Positions 24,556-32,992 of a DNA stretch of 64,000 nt are shown in pieces (position 1 is the first letter of the stretch; the number at the start of each line of letters is the position of its first letter). The notes under the pieces are model-generated. The model ran no database searches and had not been told where the DNA came from. It saw only the letters and a program-made list of their open reading frames with translations. The position numbers were made by a program, and so were the translations under genes. The DNA comes from G963663315 sp965208975 (GTDB lineage: Bacteria > Pseudomonadota > Gammaproteobacteria > Arenicellales > Poriferihabitantaceae), in contig CBDBQH010000001.1 in assembly GCA_965208975.1 (NCBI GenBank), forward strand, positions 1-64,000, given 5' to 3'.

Positions 24556-25662
24556 GTGACGACACAGCTTATTGGTAAGCGGATCAGGGCGCTGCGTGAG
24601 AAACGCGGGTTCACTCAGGAGAAGTTGGCGGAGATATTCGGATTCAAGGACCGGCAAACCGTTTCGGCCATCGAGACTGGCGTCAGACAAGTGACCGCAG
24701 AGGAACTGATGCTCGCGGTGGAGAGACTTGACGCTCCGCTGGAGTATTTCACTGATCCTTTCCTGCTCGCCGGTGAAGGCCGTTTTTCCTGGCGCCAGAC
24801 CGGTGTCGATACACAACAGCTTGAGGCTTACGAACAAAAGGCGGGTCGTTGGGTCGCTGCATTCAGATCCCTGGCGCCGCTGGTTGGACGCGAGGCGCCG
24901 TTTATGCGGCAGACACTCAACCTTCACCGGCATTCCAGTTACGAGGATGCCATGTCGGCCGGAGATCGGTTCGTTGCCGAGTTCGGCTTGGGCGATGTGC
25001 CAGCGCCACGCTTGCTGGATGTCATGGAGCGGAAACTGGGTATCCTGGTTCTCATGGTTGAGGCTGACCGGGGTATCTCCGGTGCGGCATGTCGGTTGCC
25101 GGAGATGGATTCTGTGCTGATCGCTCGTCATGAAGTCGCTGGCCGTCGCCATTTCGACCTCGCCCATGAACTGTTTCATGTTCTTACCTGGGAAGCGATG
25201 CCACCCGAGTATTCGGAGGAGGCGATGGTGACCGGCGGCAACCGCATTGAGCAACTCGCCAATAATTTTGCGGCAGCGGTATTGATGCCAGCCGATACTC
25301 TGACGCGGCTTGATGATTGGTCGGGACAGTCCGAAGATGTGTTGATTCGGCGGTTGAATGAGACGGCGGATATGTTACAGGTGACTGCTTCGGCGCTGAA
25401 ATGGCGGCTGGTGGCGCTCGGCTTGCTCACTCCGGCGACAGTGCGCGCGCTTCCTGACGAGGCATTGCGTAATAACGGACGGGAAGTTGTGGAGGATATC
25501 CCGCCTGCGCTGTTTTCCAGACCGTTCGCGGAGGTTATCGGGCTGGCCATCGGGAGCGGTCATGTCTCGGTGCGCCGTGCCTCGGCATTGCTCAATCTGA
25601 CCGTTGAGGGCCTGGCGGATGTGTTTGCGGCGTATGGCGTTGAGCAACCAACCTGTCTATGA
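24556..25662 (+). CDS. XRE regulator with ImmA/IrrE metallopeptidase domain
   Basis: The start is GTG 24556, with GGAGGTTGGG just ahead. Residues 5-60 form an XRE helix-turn-helix (LREKRGFTQEKLAEIFGFKD). Residues of about 150-300 form a COG2856/ImmA-type zinc peptidase with HELFH (204-208) and the later E232 in IEQLANNFAAAVLMP. Such fused proteins sense a signal and cleave or control a partner regulator. Here the gene is followed six bases later by a PIN-like gene and, coupled to that, a small frame, suggesting an operon of three. An AT-rich repeat around 24507-24543 lies upstream and may hold the promoter. Confidence 0.9.
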   Translation: MTTQLIGKRIRALREKRGFTQEKLAEIFGFKDRQTVSAIETGVRQVTAEELMLAVERLDAPLEYFTDPFLLAGEGRFSWRQTGVDTQQLEAYEQKAGRWVAAFRSLAPLVGREAPFMRQTLNLHRHSSYEDAMSAGDRFVAEFGLGDVPAPRLLDVMERKLGILVLMVEADRGISGAACRLPEMDSVLIARHEVAGRRHFDLAHELFHVLTWEAMPPEYSEEAMVTGGNRIEQLANNFAAAVLMPADTLTRLDDWSGQSEDVLIRRLNETADMLQVTASALKWRLVALGLLTPATVRALPDEALRNNGREVVEDIPPALFSRPFAEVIGLAIGSGHVSVRRASALLNLTVEGLADVFAAYGVEQPTCL

Positions 25663-25668
25663 GTCGAT

Positions 25669-26184
25669 ATGGTCAGGCATCGTGGTACTGTGTTGGTGGA
25701 TACGAATGTTATCCTGGAAGCTCACCGGACGAAAACCTGGCGAGCGCTGACCGGTGGCTACCGGGTGGAAACCGTAGAGGAATGCGTAACCGAAACACAG
25801 ACGGGATTCCAGCTTCGCAGGCCAGAACGTCAGATTGACGGAGTTGAACTGCGGGACAGGTTATCGACGGTTCATGCTGTCGAAGGTCTGAACCGTGCCA
25901 GTTTGGCGATCAAGGTTGGCAATATCGCGCTGGACGAAGGCGAAGCTGCGCTTTGGGCGCATGCGTTGAGTCGAACTGATGATTGGGTCCTGTGCGGTCC
26001 GGACAGGGCCAGTCTCCGTTGCGGAGTGATGCTGGGGTTTCGAGAAAGGCTTGTGTCGATGCAAGGACTCCTTGATGCGGTCGGCGTGAACCGGCCGGTA
26101 ATCACTTTCCGCGAGGCGTATACCAAAAAGTGGCATCAGAAAACGCTTGGAGAATTGGTTTTTGCCGAGAGAGAAAGTCATTGA
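25669..26184 (+). CDS. PIN-like domain protein
   Basis: The 171-residue protein starts with the PIN-type strand VLVDTNVILEAH (Asp in VDTN) and later has an acidic LDEGEAALWAHAL helix and CGPDRASLRC, which give the usual metal-binding acids. PIN proteins are Mg2+-dependent RNases, often toxins. It is encoded six bases after the XRE-ImmA gene. A toxin regulated by that metallopeptidase is a reasonable inference but not shown. The stop overlaps the start of a small downstream frame (TGATG). Confidence 0.75.
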   Translation: MVRHRGTVLVDTNVILEAHRTKTWRALTGGYRVETVEECVTETQTGFQLRRPERQIDGVELRDRLSTVHAVEGLNRASLAIKVGNIALDEGEAALWAHALSRTDDWVLCGPDRASLRCGVMLGFRERLVSMQGLLDAVGVNRPVITFREAYTKKWHQKTLGELVFAERESH

Positions 26185-26429
26185 TGAAAAAGCCATCCAA
26201 CGCATTGCCATATCCCGTTTCTTTTAAGCAAAATAGACTTGCAGAGAGGTTAAAAAGAGCAGGGCGGAGTTTGAAAGAGCCGACCCGTGTGCATCACACG
26301 GTCAAGAGATTATCGAGGATGTTGGGGAAACATGGAGAGATTGCATGGGCTGCGGAAGATCGTTTACTGGAGCAGATGTCAGGACAGGTGACGGACGAGA
26401 TGGTGGTCGCGATTGAACCGGGAGGGTAG
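26184..26429 (+). CDS. Small basic protein, unknown (81 aa)
   Basis: ATG 26184 overlaps the stop of the PIN-like gene, so translation could be coupled. The product is basic in its first half (NRLAERLKRAGRSLKEPTRV) and ends TDEMVVAIEPGG. The right copy of the 32-bp direct repeat (26228-26259) lies inside this frame and encodes QNRLAERLKR. I do not recognise a family. It may be real or a by-product of the repeat. Confidence 0.45.
   Translation: MKKPSNALPYPVSFKQNRLAERLKRAGRSLKEPTRVHHTVKRLSRMLGKHGEIAWAAEDRLLEQMSGQVTDEMVVAIEPGG
26228..26259. repeat. 32-bp direct repeat, right copy
   Basis: This copy matches 20182-20213 except for one base (G for A at the 22nd position). It marks the right edge of the 6-kb segment carrying rhuM, res, XRE-ImmA and PIN. 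Confidence 0.85.
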
Positions 26430-26592
26430 TGGCGCCAGTGAAGGGTTATGCCGGGTACGGGATGGAGATAAGGGGGATATGAAAAAATGGGGAGACCCTA
26501 GTGCTACATCATGTGCTACACCATGTTGAATCGAAACCACGGATAATGGTATGATTCGGACACGCAATTTTGATTATTCAGGAGAGAAAATA

Positions 26593-26817
26593 ATGCCCCC
26601 AAAAGGACAGCATGTTGTTCCCAGAGCCGGGAAATGGGCCGTACGCAAGTCTGGCGCTGATCGAGTAACGCGAAAGTATGAAACTCAGGGAGAAGCTATC
26701 AAGGCCGCACGTGATATTGCTCGCAATCAGCGTGCTGAAGTTTATATCCATGGACTAGATGGTCGTATTCGTGAACGTGATTCCTATGGGAATGACTTGC
26801 TTCCACCAAAAGGATAA
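26593..26817 (+). CDS. DUF2188 protein
   Basis: The start is set at ATG 26593, with AGGAGAG eight bases before it. The 74-residue product has the DUF2188 pattern: HVVPRAGKWAVRKSGADRVT, then QGEAIKAARDIARNQRAEVY and HGLDGRIRERDSYGND. The family is small and has no established function. The gene is nine bases from the start of a TIR/deoxyribosyltransferase-like gene, so the two form a likely operon. Confidence 0.88.
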   Translation: MPPKGQHVVPRAGKWAVRKSGADRVTRKYETQGEAIKAARDIARNQRAEVYIHGLDGRIRERDSYGNDLLPPKG

Positions 26818-26825
26818 CTACAGCA

Positions 26826-27461
26826 TTGGTTGATCCCGGCTTTGATCGAAACGTCTTTGTAAATTGCCCGTTCGATAGTGATTACGAACCTATATTGCAA
26901 GCAATTCTTTTCTGTCTTGTACGGTTTGGACTCAGGCCGCGCATAGCAACTGAACAAAGCAATGCGGCTGTGTCACGAATCGATAAGATTCGTGAATTAA
27001 TCCAGACATCCCGGTACTCAATTCATGATCTCAGTCGATGTCAGGCGAAACAGGAGGGTGAAATATCCCGTTTGAATATGCCATTTGAGCTTGGGATGGA
27101 TTTTGGATGTCGCCAGTATGGTGGTCTTCCTTTTTCGGACAAGATCATTCTGATATTAGAAGAAAAACAATATCGCTACCAGGAGGCGTTATCTGACTTG
27201 GCGGGAAGTGATATTCAATCACATAACGGAGACCACCAGATTGCCGTGAGGAAGGTGCGGAACTGGCTTACCATGAGTCTTGGCGAGAACGAAAAAGTTT
27301 CGGCAGGCACGGTCCTTTCAGAGTATGAGGATTTCCAGGGATGGCACTATAAACGGCAACTCGACAGGGGATTTTCTGATCCAGATATTCAAGATTATCC
27401 GACTCTGGAACTTCTGGATTCAATGTACGAATGGGTCATTTCAGATAAGCCGAGAGTTTAA
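26826..27461 (+). CDS. TIR/nucleoside deoxyribosyltransferase-like protein
   Basis: The best start is TTG 26826, with AAAGGA at 26808-26813, and no early ATG exists. The 211-residue protein begins with a Rossmann-like strand NVFVNCPFDSDY and has SRYSIHDLS and then LNMPFELGMDFG. The arrangement, with a Glu (E88) in FELG, is like the nucleoside deoxyribosyltransferase/TIR superfamily, where this Glu attacks N-glycosidic bonds such as that in NAD. Activity here is inference only. It is paired with a DUF2188 gene inside a defence island. Confidence 0.65.
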   Translation: MVDPGFDRNVFVNCPFDSDYEPILQAILFCLVRFGLRPRIATEQSNAAVSRIDKIRELIQTSRYSIHDLSRCQAKQEGEISRLNMPFELGMDFGCRQYGGLPFSDKIILILEEKQYRYQEALSDLAGSDIQSHNGDHQIAVRKVRNWLTMSLGENEKVSAGTVLSEYEDFQGWHYKRQLDRGFSDPDIQDYPTLELLDSMYEWVISDKPRV

Positions 27462-27797
27462 AGACAGCTAAAGCCGGTATTGTCACTCCAATTGTCCCCT
27501 ACGGCTATGCCGGGGCAGGTTCTACGATGTTGGCGGCTGGAGCGAGAAAAGTAGTTAGCGGAAGAAGAATGAAAAAAAGCAGGGCGGCTTGATGGGAGCA
27601 AGGGGCAGGCTTTCGATACGTGAGTGGCTGCGATTAATGATGCGTAGGGGCGACCCTCTGTGGTCGCCCGTGTTATTTACGTATGCGGATGATGGTTGCG
27701 GACTGAAACGGAGACGGACCCTTACGATGATATATTTCGAGACTCATTCTGTCATTCGTGTATGAGCTCAGTAATTCATGAATCCGAATGCCTGCGT
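27462..27797. other. Gene-free stretch with inverted repeat copy R5
   Basis: I see no convincing gene between the TIR-like gene and the convergent Mrr-like gene. Dispersed palindrome R5 lies at about 27641-27700 in the opposite orientation to R1-R4 (GCGTAGGGGCGACC, then GGTCGCCCG and GTATGCGGATGATG). Confidence 0.7.
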
Positions 27798-28862
27798 TCA
27801 ATCTGGTCTCTCCAGTCCCTCTATACCGGCATCCAGTAACATTCTTGCAAACTCCGGCCCGTTTATGAGCCTGATATTTAGTCCGATATTTTCTTTTTTC
27901 GCCTTTTCTTGGCACTCTGAAGTGAATTCCTTGGCTGATGAAATAACCCAGGCGATCCGGGTATAGCCATCGTCTCCAGCCATTTCTCCCTTGGTGCGGA
28001 TATATTCTTCAACCTGTTGCACGGCCCATTCATTTGTTTCACTGTCTTTATTGTGGCGCTTGGCCTGAACGTAAATTATCACTTTCAGCGCCTCGAACGT
28101 AGCGATGACATCCGCATCTCCTTCTATACCTGATTCGTTCTTCCTGGGAGGAATTACCGCGCTGGCGCCTACACGACGGAAGTAGTCGTAAATCAGCTTC
28201 TCGAATTGGCCGGGTTTAATATACTTTTCGATAGTGTTAAGGACATGTTCGGCACAACTGTTCATTATCTGGCTGTGCAGGTTAATCGGCTGTCTTTCCC
28301 GGGATTTGTCGATAGCGTATTCAATGCTTTCAGAAAGATCCGTGATGTAGAGAGTCGTTTGCCTTGCCTTCAGACGGCTGGTCAGAGACGCATCCGCATA
28401 ATCAGCACGACTTATACTCCTCATGACCGAAGAGACCTCCCGAAAAAATCCCAAGTCAATGACCTCGCCGGTTTCTCTGTTATGAAGTTTCCCTTTCGAC
28501 ACTACGGTTTTGGCGCTGCACCGATTCGTGAGAGCAGAGTCCAGAAAATCTCCCAAATCTTCCGGTATAAGGCAGCGGTCAGACATGATTTCGTACACAT
28601 GAAATGTTCCCGTGTCAGGAACTATGACCTTATCGCCCTTCTTCATTTGCAGAAAACGCCGCAAACTATATGCACCCCGTTTCCAACTGTTACCATATTC
28701 CTTTGCAATATGGTCGGGGACTCCTTCCCAGTTTGTGGCCTGATGTTGGGTTATGAAGCCTGTTGTGGCGAAATCAGAATATCCGATGGATAGCTTTCCA
28801 TGTTCCAGTAGTGGATGAGACCACTCACGGCAATGCGATATTCTGTGCTGGTAATAGTTCAT
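27798..28862 (-). CDS. Mrr-like restriction endonuclease
   Basis: The 354-residue protein has a C-terminal Mrr_cat-type nuclease domain (about 200-345): FEKLIYDYFRRVGASAVIPP, then GIEGDADVIATF and VIIYVQAKRHNKD, giving the D-x(n)-QxK core, where Q replaces the usual E as in many Mrr proteins. The N-terminal 110 residues (KLSIGYSDFATTGFITQHQA, KKGDKVIVPDTGTFHVYEI) look like a small beta domain, possibly for modified-base recognition. Mrr enzymes cleave methylated foreign DNA. It stands alone and converges with the TIR-like gene. Confidence 0.85.
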   Translation of the reverse strand: MNYYQHRISHCREWSHPLLEHGKLSIGYSDFATTGFITQHQATNWEGVPDHIAKEYGNSWKRGAYSLRRFLQMKKGDKVIVPDTGTFHVYEIMSDRCLIPEDLGDFLDSALTNRCSAKTVVSKGKLHNRETGEVIDLGFFREVSSVMRSISRADYADASLTSRLKARQTTLYITDLSESIEYAIDKSRERQPINLHSQIMNSCAEHVLNTIEKYIKPGQFEKLIYDYFRRVGASAVIPPRKNESGIEGDADVIATFEALKVIIYVQAKRHNKDSETNEWAVQQVEEYIRTKGEMAGDDGYTRIAWVISSAKEFTSECQEKAKKENIGLNIRLINGPEFARMLLDAGIEGLERPD

Positions 28863-28918
28863 GTGTTGAATCCAAAATAAATGGTCGGATGGCCGTTGGG
28901 CTGTTGATGACTACTCAG

Positions 28919-30481
28919 TCAGCCCGCGTTTCCAGCGCCGACTTCGTGTTTCTGGAATATCGTGGGGAGTTCCTGTAGCGCTATTTTTCCCAGCGGGGTG
29001 CGCGGCAGTTCCTCAACGACGGCAACCCGCGTGATGCGGTTGTGGCTCGATACCAGCGCGTTGTATTCTCCGATTACCTTGCGGGCATCGGCGCCCGGAT
29101 TGTCGCTGTCCATCGCGAGTACGCAGACCGGTTTCATGTCCAATTCCAGTACGCCGGCTTCCTTGATAGCGGGATTGCGTTCCAGCAGGGTCTCCAGTTC
29201 TTCTGGATAAACGTTCTTGCCAGCCTCGGTCACGATCAATCGTTTCGAGCGGCCGGTCAGGGTGACCCGTCCTTCGGTGTCAATATGGCCGAGATCGCCG
29301 GTCTTGAACCAGCCATCCTCAAGAACCTGCGCGGTTTGCGTGGCATCCTCGTAGCCCAGCATGACGTTGGGGCCTTTGATCCAGATTTCTCCCTGTCCGC
29401 TTTCGTCGGGCTCGTTGACTCGCACCTGGACATGTTCTACAGGTTTGCCAACGCTTTCCAGAGCATCGTCGAAGTTGTCCTGGATACAGGCCAGAGGCGA
29501 AGTTTCAGTGAGACCGTAGCCCTGGCGCAACGGAAAACCGAGATCGTGGTAATAGCGTGTAATTTGTCCGTCCAGATGGGAGCCGCCGCTGACCCAGACC
29601 TTGATTCGTCCTCCCAGACGTTTACGCAGGGGCGCGTTGAGGTATTGCCTGAGTCCCAAAGGGGCGACCTGGAGTACCCGGCGGTAGAATGCCAAAGCCT
29701 TGCCGCCTTCCGAGAATTTCTTCTCCAGTCCCAGCATTACGTTGCGGAACAATCGCGGGACGGCGATGACCACCGTGATCTTTTCCTCTTGCAGGGTGGC
29801 GATAATTTCCGTGGCGGCGAGGACCTTTGGCGTTACCAGTGTGGCGCCGGCGTAATAAGGGAGGTTGACATTGGCGGTAATACCCATGGCATGGGAAAAC
29901 GGTAGCAGGGAGATGAATCGATCATCGGGGCCGAATGCTTCGATCTTTACCGCAGCCAGTACGTTGGTAGCCAGATTGCCATGGGACAGGCGCACTACCT
30001 TAGGCTTTCCGGTACTCCCGGAAGTATAAATCCGGGCCGCTACGGCATTCGGGTCGTCTGCCGGCTCTATCGTATTTTCCGCGGCGGCCATCTCTCCGTC
30101 TCTGTCCAGAGTGATTTCGAGTCGGGGGTCGCGGGCCAGGCTGGAATCGTGCACCAGCATGATATCCGGCCTGATCGCTTCGATCTGGGCGGTGATCTCA
30201 TGGTCGCTGTTACTGATATGAATCGGGGCGATCATGCAGCCCACACGCCATGCGGCCAGAGCGGCCACAGTCCATTGCGGTCCGTTGGGGGCGGTGATGC
30301 CCACTGTGTCGCCCGCTCCGATTCCGGACTTCCGCAGTTTCTGTGCGGTGACCAGCGCGGCATGGTGGATTTGGCGGTATCGCACCTCTTCGCGGCCTTC
30401 TGGCTGACGGCATACCCAGGCTATATGATCGCCGTGCCGCAACAGGGATGGTTCCAGCAGTTTCCAGAGATTGCAGGTCAT
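28919..30481 (-). CDS. AMP-forming acyl-CoA synthetase
   Basis: The start is taken at ATG 30481 (MTCNLWKLLEPSLLRHGDHI). A longer frame to 30568 exists but would leave almost no gap to the divergent gene at 30575. The 520-residue enzyme has the ANL superfamily motifs YTSGSTGKPKVVRLSH, GYGLTETSP and WFKTGDLGHIDTEGRV, with the C-terminal PRTPLGKIALQ catalytic Lys. It activates a carboxylic acid through an acyl-AMP. The substrate is not predictable. It is divergent from an enolase-superfamily gene and may share regulation with the downstream cluster. Confidence 0.9.
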   Translation of the reverse strand: MTCNLWKLLEPSLLRHGDHIAWVCRQPEGREEVRYRQIHHAALVTAQKLRKSGIGAGDTVGITAPNGPQWTVAALAAWRVGCMIAPIHISNSDHEITAQIEAIRPDIMLVHDSSLARDPRLEITLDRDGEMAAAENTIEPADDPNAVAARIYTSGSTGKPKVVRLSHGNLATNVLAAVKIEAFGPDDRFISLLPFSHAMGITANVNLPYYAGATLVTPKVLAATEIIATLQEEKITVVIAVPRLFRNVMLGLEKKFSEGGKALAFYRRVLQVAPLGLRQYLNAPLRKRLGGRIKVWVSGGSHLDGQITRYYHDLGFPLRQGYGLTETSPLACIQDNFDDALESVGKPVEHVQVRVNEPDESGQGEIWIKGPNVMLGYEDATQTAQVLEDGWFKTGDLGHIDTEGRVTLTGRSKRLIVTEAGKNVYPEELETLLERNPAIKEAGVLELDMKPVCVLAMDSDNPGADARKVIGEYNALVSSHNRITRVAVVEELPRTPLGKIALQELPTIFQKHEVGAGNAG

Positions 30482-30574
30482 GGTAGATTCAGGGGTGTCC
30501 GTTGACTGTTCGGTAGCAGTATTTGTCACAATTAGACCATAAACTATCAGGTGGAACAACGAGGGCAATGAACC

Positions 30575-31693
30575 ATGAAGATAAACAGAATTGAAACTTT
30601 CAGTACGGCTGATGTCGGGCTGGTCAGGGTGACGACCGATTCAGGCGCTCAGGGTTGGGGGCAGGTTTCCACCTACAACGCGGACATCACCGGAACGGTC
30701 CTGCATCGTCAGGTTGCTCCGTGGGCGCTGGGGCGCGATGTTTCCGACCGCTCCGGGTTGGGTGACCTGTTCGATCTGGTTTTTGAGAAGGAGCACAAGT
30801 TTCCCGGTTCGTATCTATGTCGCGCTGTCTGTGGGGTCGATACCGCGCTATGGGACCTGCACGGCAAGGTCGAGGGGAAATCGGTGTGTGAACTGCTCGG
30901 TGGCAGTCCGCGTCCGCTACGTGTGTATGCCTCCAGCATGAGCCGGGACATCACGCCACAGGATGAGGCTGAGCGGTTTGATCGGTTGCGCGACAAACAC
31001 GGATACGATGCGTTCAAATTCAGGGTCGGGGCTGAGTGCGGGCGCAATCAGGATCAGTGGCCGGGTCGCTCGGAAGAAATCGTGGCGGCGGTCAGGAAAA
31101 CACTGGGTGATGAAGTGGATCTGTTGGTTGACGGCAACAGTTGTTACCGGCCCGGGAAGGCCATCGAGCTGGGCCGGATGCTGGAAGATCACGGCATTTG
31201 CCATTTCGAGGAGCCCTGTCCCTATTGGGAATATGAATGGACGAAACAGGTTACCGATGCCTTGTCGATTGATGTCACAGGGGGCGAGCAGGACAACAAT
31301 CTGGCTCTGTGGAAATATATGATTGATCACGATACGGTCAATGTTTATCAGCCCGACATTTGTTACATGGGCGGTATCGAGCGGACCCTGCGTGTCGTCA
31401 AAATGGCGGCGGACGCGGGGAAAGTCATTACTCCCCATGCGGCCAATCTCTCACTGGTGACGATATTTACGTTGCATCTGATGGGGGCAATCGAGAATGC
31501 GGGTCCTTATGTCGAATTTTCGATTGAGGGGGCGGATTATTATCCCTGGCAATACGGTATCTATGAGGATTTCCCGGTGGCCAGAGACGGCAAGGTGCAA
31601 ATTCCCGAAGGACCCGGCTGGGGTGTTGAGATCTGTTCATCCTGGCTGGAGAAATCAATCCGACAGGTCAGTGAGATGTCTGCAAACACATAA
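30575..31693 (+). CDS. Mandelate racemase/muconate lactonizing enzyme family protein
   Basis: The 372-residue enolase-superfamily enzyme has an N-terminal capping domain (1-125) and a beta/alpha barrel with AFKFRVG (catalytic Lys region), VDGNS (metal Asp), FEEPCP (metal Glu), GGEQ (metal Glu) and a late HAANL. These enzymes abstract the proton next to a carboxylate, as in acid sugar dehydratases and racemases. The exact substrate is unknown. The start ATG 30575 is divergent from the acyl-CoA synthetase and the gene is followed after 164 bp by a binding-protein gene. Confidence 0.92.
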   Translation: MKINRIETFSTADVGLVRVTTDSGAQGWGQVSTYNADITGTVLHRQVAPWALGRDVSDRSGLGDLFDLVFEKEHKFPGSYLCRAVCGVDTALWDLHGKVEGKSVCELLGGSPRPLRVYASSMSRDITPQDEAERFDRLRDKHGYDAFKFRVGAECGRNQDQWPGRSEEIVAAVRKTLGDEVDLLVDGNSCYRPGKAIELGRMLEDHGICHFEEPCPYWEYEWTKQVTDALSIDVTGGEQDNNLALWKYMIDHDTVNVYQPDICYMGGIERTLRVVKMAADAGKVITPHAANLSLVTIFTLHLMGAIENAGPYVEFSIEGADYYPWQYGIYEDFPVARDGKVQIPEGPGWGVEICSSWLEKSIRQVSEMSANT

Positions 31694-31857
31694 AAATAGA
31701 AAAATCAATATTTTTATACGAAAAGTTTGCCAAGACCGAACCATGTCCATTACAATGACACGGATTTTGTGAAATTGCTGAGCGGGTATCAGCGCTGGTG
31801 ATTGTTCCTGCAGACCATATTGACAGGCCCGGAAATTTTACTTCAGGAGATTAGAGA

Positions 31858-32958
31858 ATGTTGCGAATCGGTTTGGGTTTCCTTAAAAAAACAGCTTCAC
31901 TGCTCGTCCTGGTTCTGTTTTTTTGTGAGAGTGTGTACGCGCATCGGGATTTAACGGTAGTGAACTGGGGCGGGGATCTGGCGCGCGCACAGATGCAAGC
32001 CTGGATTCTACCCTGGGAAAAGGAGAATAATAAATCGGCGGAGATGGTGTATTACGGCGGAGGTGTTGGACAAATTCGGGAACAGGTCAATACCACCAAC
32101 GTGACCTGGGATGTGATTGATATGGAATATTCCGACCTCATCCGGGCCTGTGACGAGGGACTGCTGGAGAAACTGGATCATTCCCTGTTGCCCGGCGCCA
32201 ACAGTGATTTTGTCGGGGAGGCGCTGGAGAGTGAGTGCGGGGTTGGCGTTTACACATGGTCTACGGTTTATGCTTACGACACGGAAGCCTTCGCTGACCG
32301 TCAGCCGACCAGTCTGGCCGATTTTTTTAATACACGGGACTTTCCGGGCAAGAGAGGGTTGCGAAGAGACCCGCGCGGAACCCTGGAGTGGGCGCTGATG
32401 GCGGCTGGTATTCCAGCCAATCAGGTATATGCCGAATTATCCACCGCGGAAGGCTTGAATCTGGCCTTCGCTTCGCTTGACAGATTGAAGTCGAATATTG
32501 TGTGGTGGAGTTCGGGGAGCGAACCTGTGCAGTTGCTGAAAGACGACACGGTTGCCCTGACGGTTGCGTGGAACGGGCGACTGCATCGGCCGATGATGGA
32601 GGACGGAGAGCCGATCGATATCGTCTGGGATGGCCAGCTTTGGGAAATGGATTTTCTCGCTATCCCGAAAGGCAGCCGTAATCTTGAAAACGCGAGGCAG
32701 TTCATTTCGTTTGCGACCAGCGCCAGGGGAATGACTGAAGTGACCCGATATATCCCGTATGGCCCGGTAAGAAAGTCGGCTCAGGACAGCGTTCCTGAAA
32801 ATGTCCGATCCTATCTGCCCGCGGAAAATATGTCGGACACATCATTACGCTTCGATTCACAATGGTGGGCAGCCAATATCGGTCCGATTCGGGAGAGATT
32901 CGAGCAGTGGATGACACCTTCAGGACTTGATGTGCAGGAACGCGGCGCGCGCTTCTGA
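31858..32958 (+). CDS. PotD-like periplasmic substrate-binding protein
   Basis: A signal peptide (about residues 1-28, SLLVLVLFFCESVYA) precedes the extracellular solute-binding fold of the spermidine/putrescine group: LTVVNWGGDLARAQ, TWDVIDMEYSDLIRACDEGL and a late WDGQLWEMDFLAIPKGSRN. It would capture a polyamine-like or other cationic compound. No ABC permease or ATPase is nearby. The next gene is a BCCT transporter and the one beyond Hsp20 is an agmatinase-like enzyme. GGAGATTAGAG before ATG is a good ribosome-binding site. Confidence 0.9.
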   Translation: MLRIGLGFLKKTASLLVLVLFFCESVYAHRDLTVVNWGGDLARAQMQAWILPWEKENNKSAEMVYYGGGVGQIREQVNTTNVTWDVIDMEYSDLIRACDEGLLEKLDHSLLPGANSDFVGEALESECGVGVYTWSTVYAYDTEAFADRQPTSLADFFNTRDFPGKRGLRRDPRGTLEWALMAAGIPANQVYAELSTAEGLNLAFASLDRLKSNIVWWSSGSEPVQLLKDDTVALTVAWNGRLHRPMMEDGEPIDIVWDGQLWEMDFLAIPKGSRNLENARQFISFATSARGMTEVTRYIPYGPVRKSAQDSVPENVRSYLPAENMSDTSLRFDSQWWAANIGPIRERFEQWMTPSGLDVQERGARF

Positions 32959-32992
32959 CAACCGAATCACCCTTCTTGATGGAGTGTAAAGT

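Noticed and set aside
29042..29905. A 287-codon plus-strand frame opposite the acyl-CoA synthetase
   Set aside because: It is a shadow of the well-supported synthetase frame, which carries all ANL motifs.
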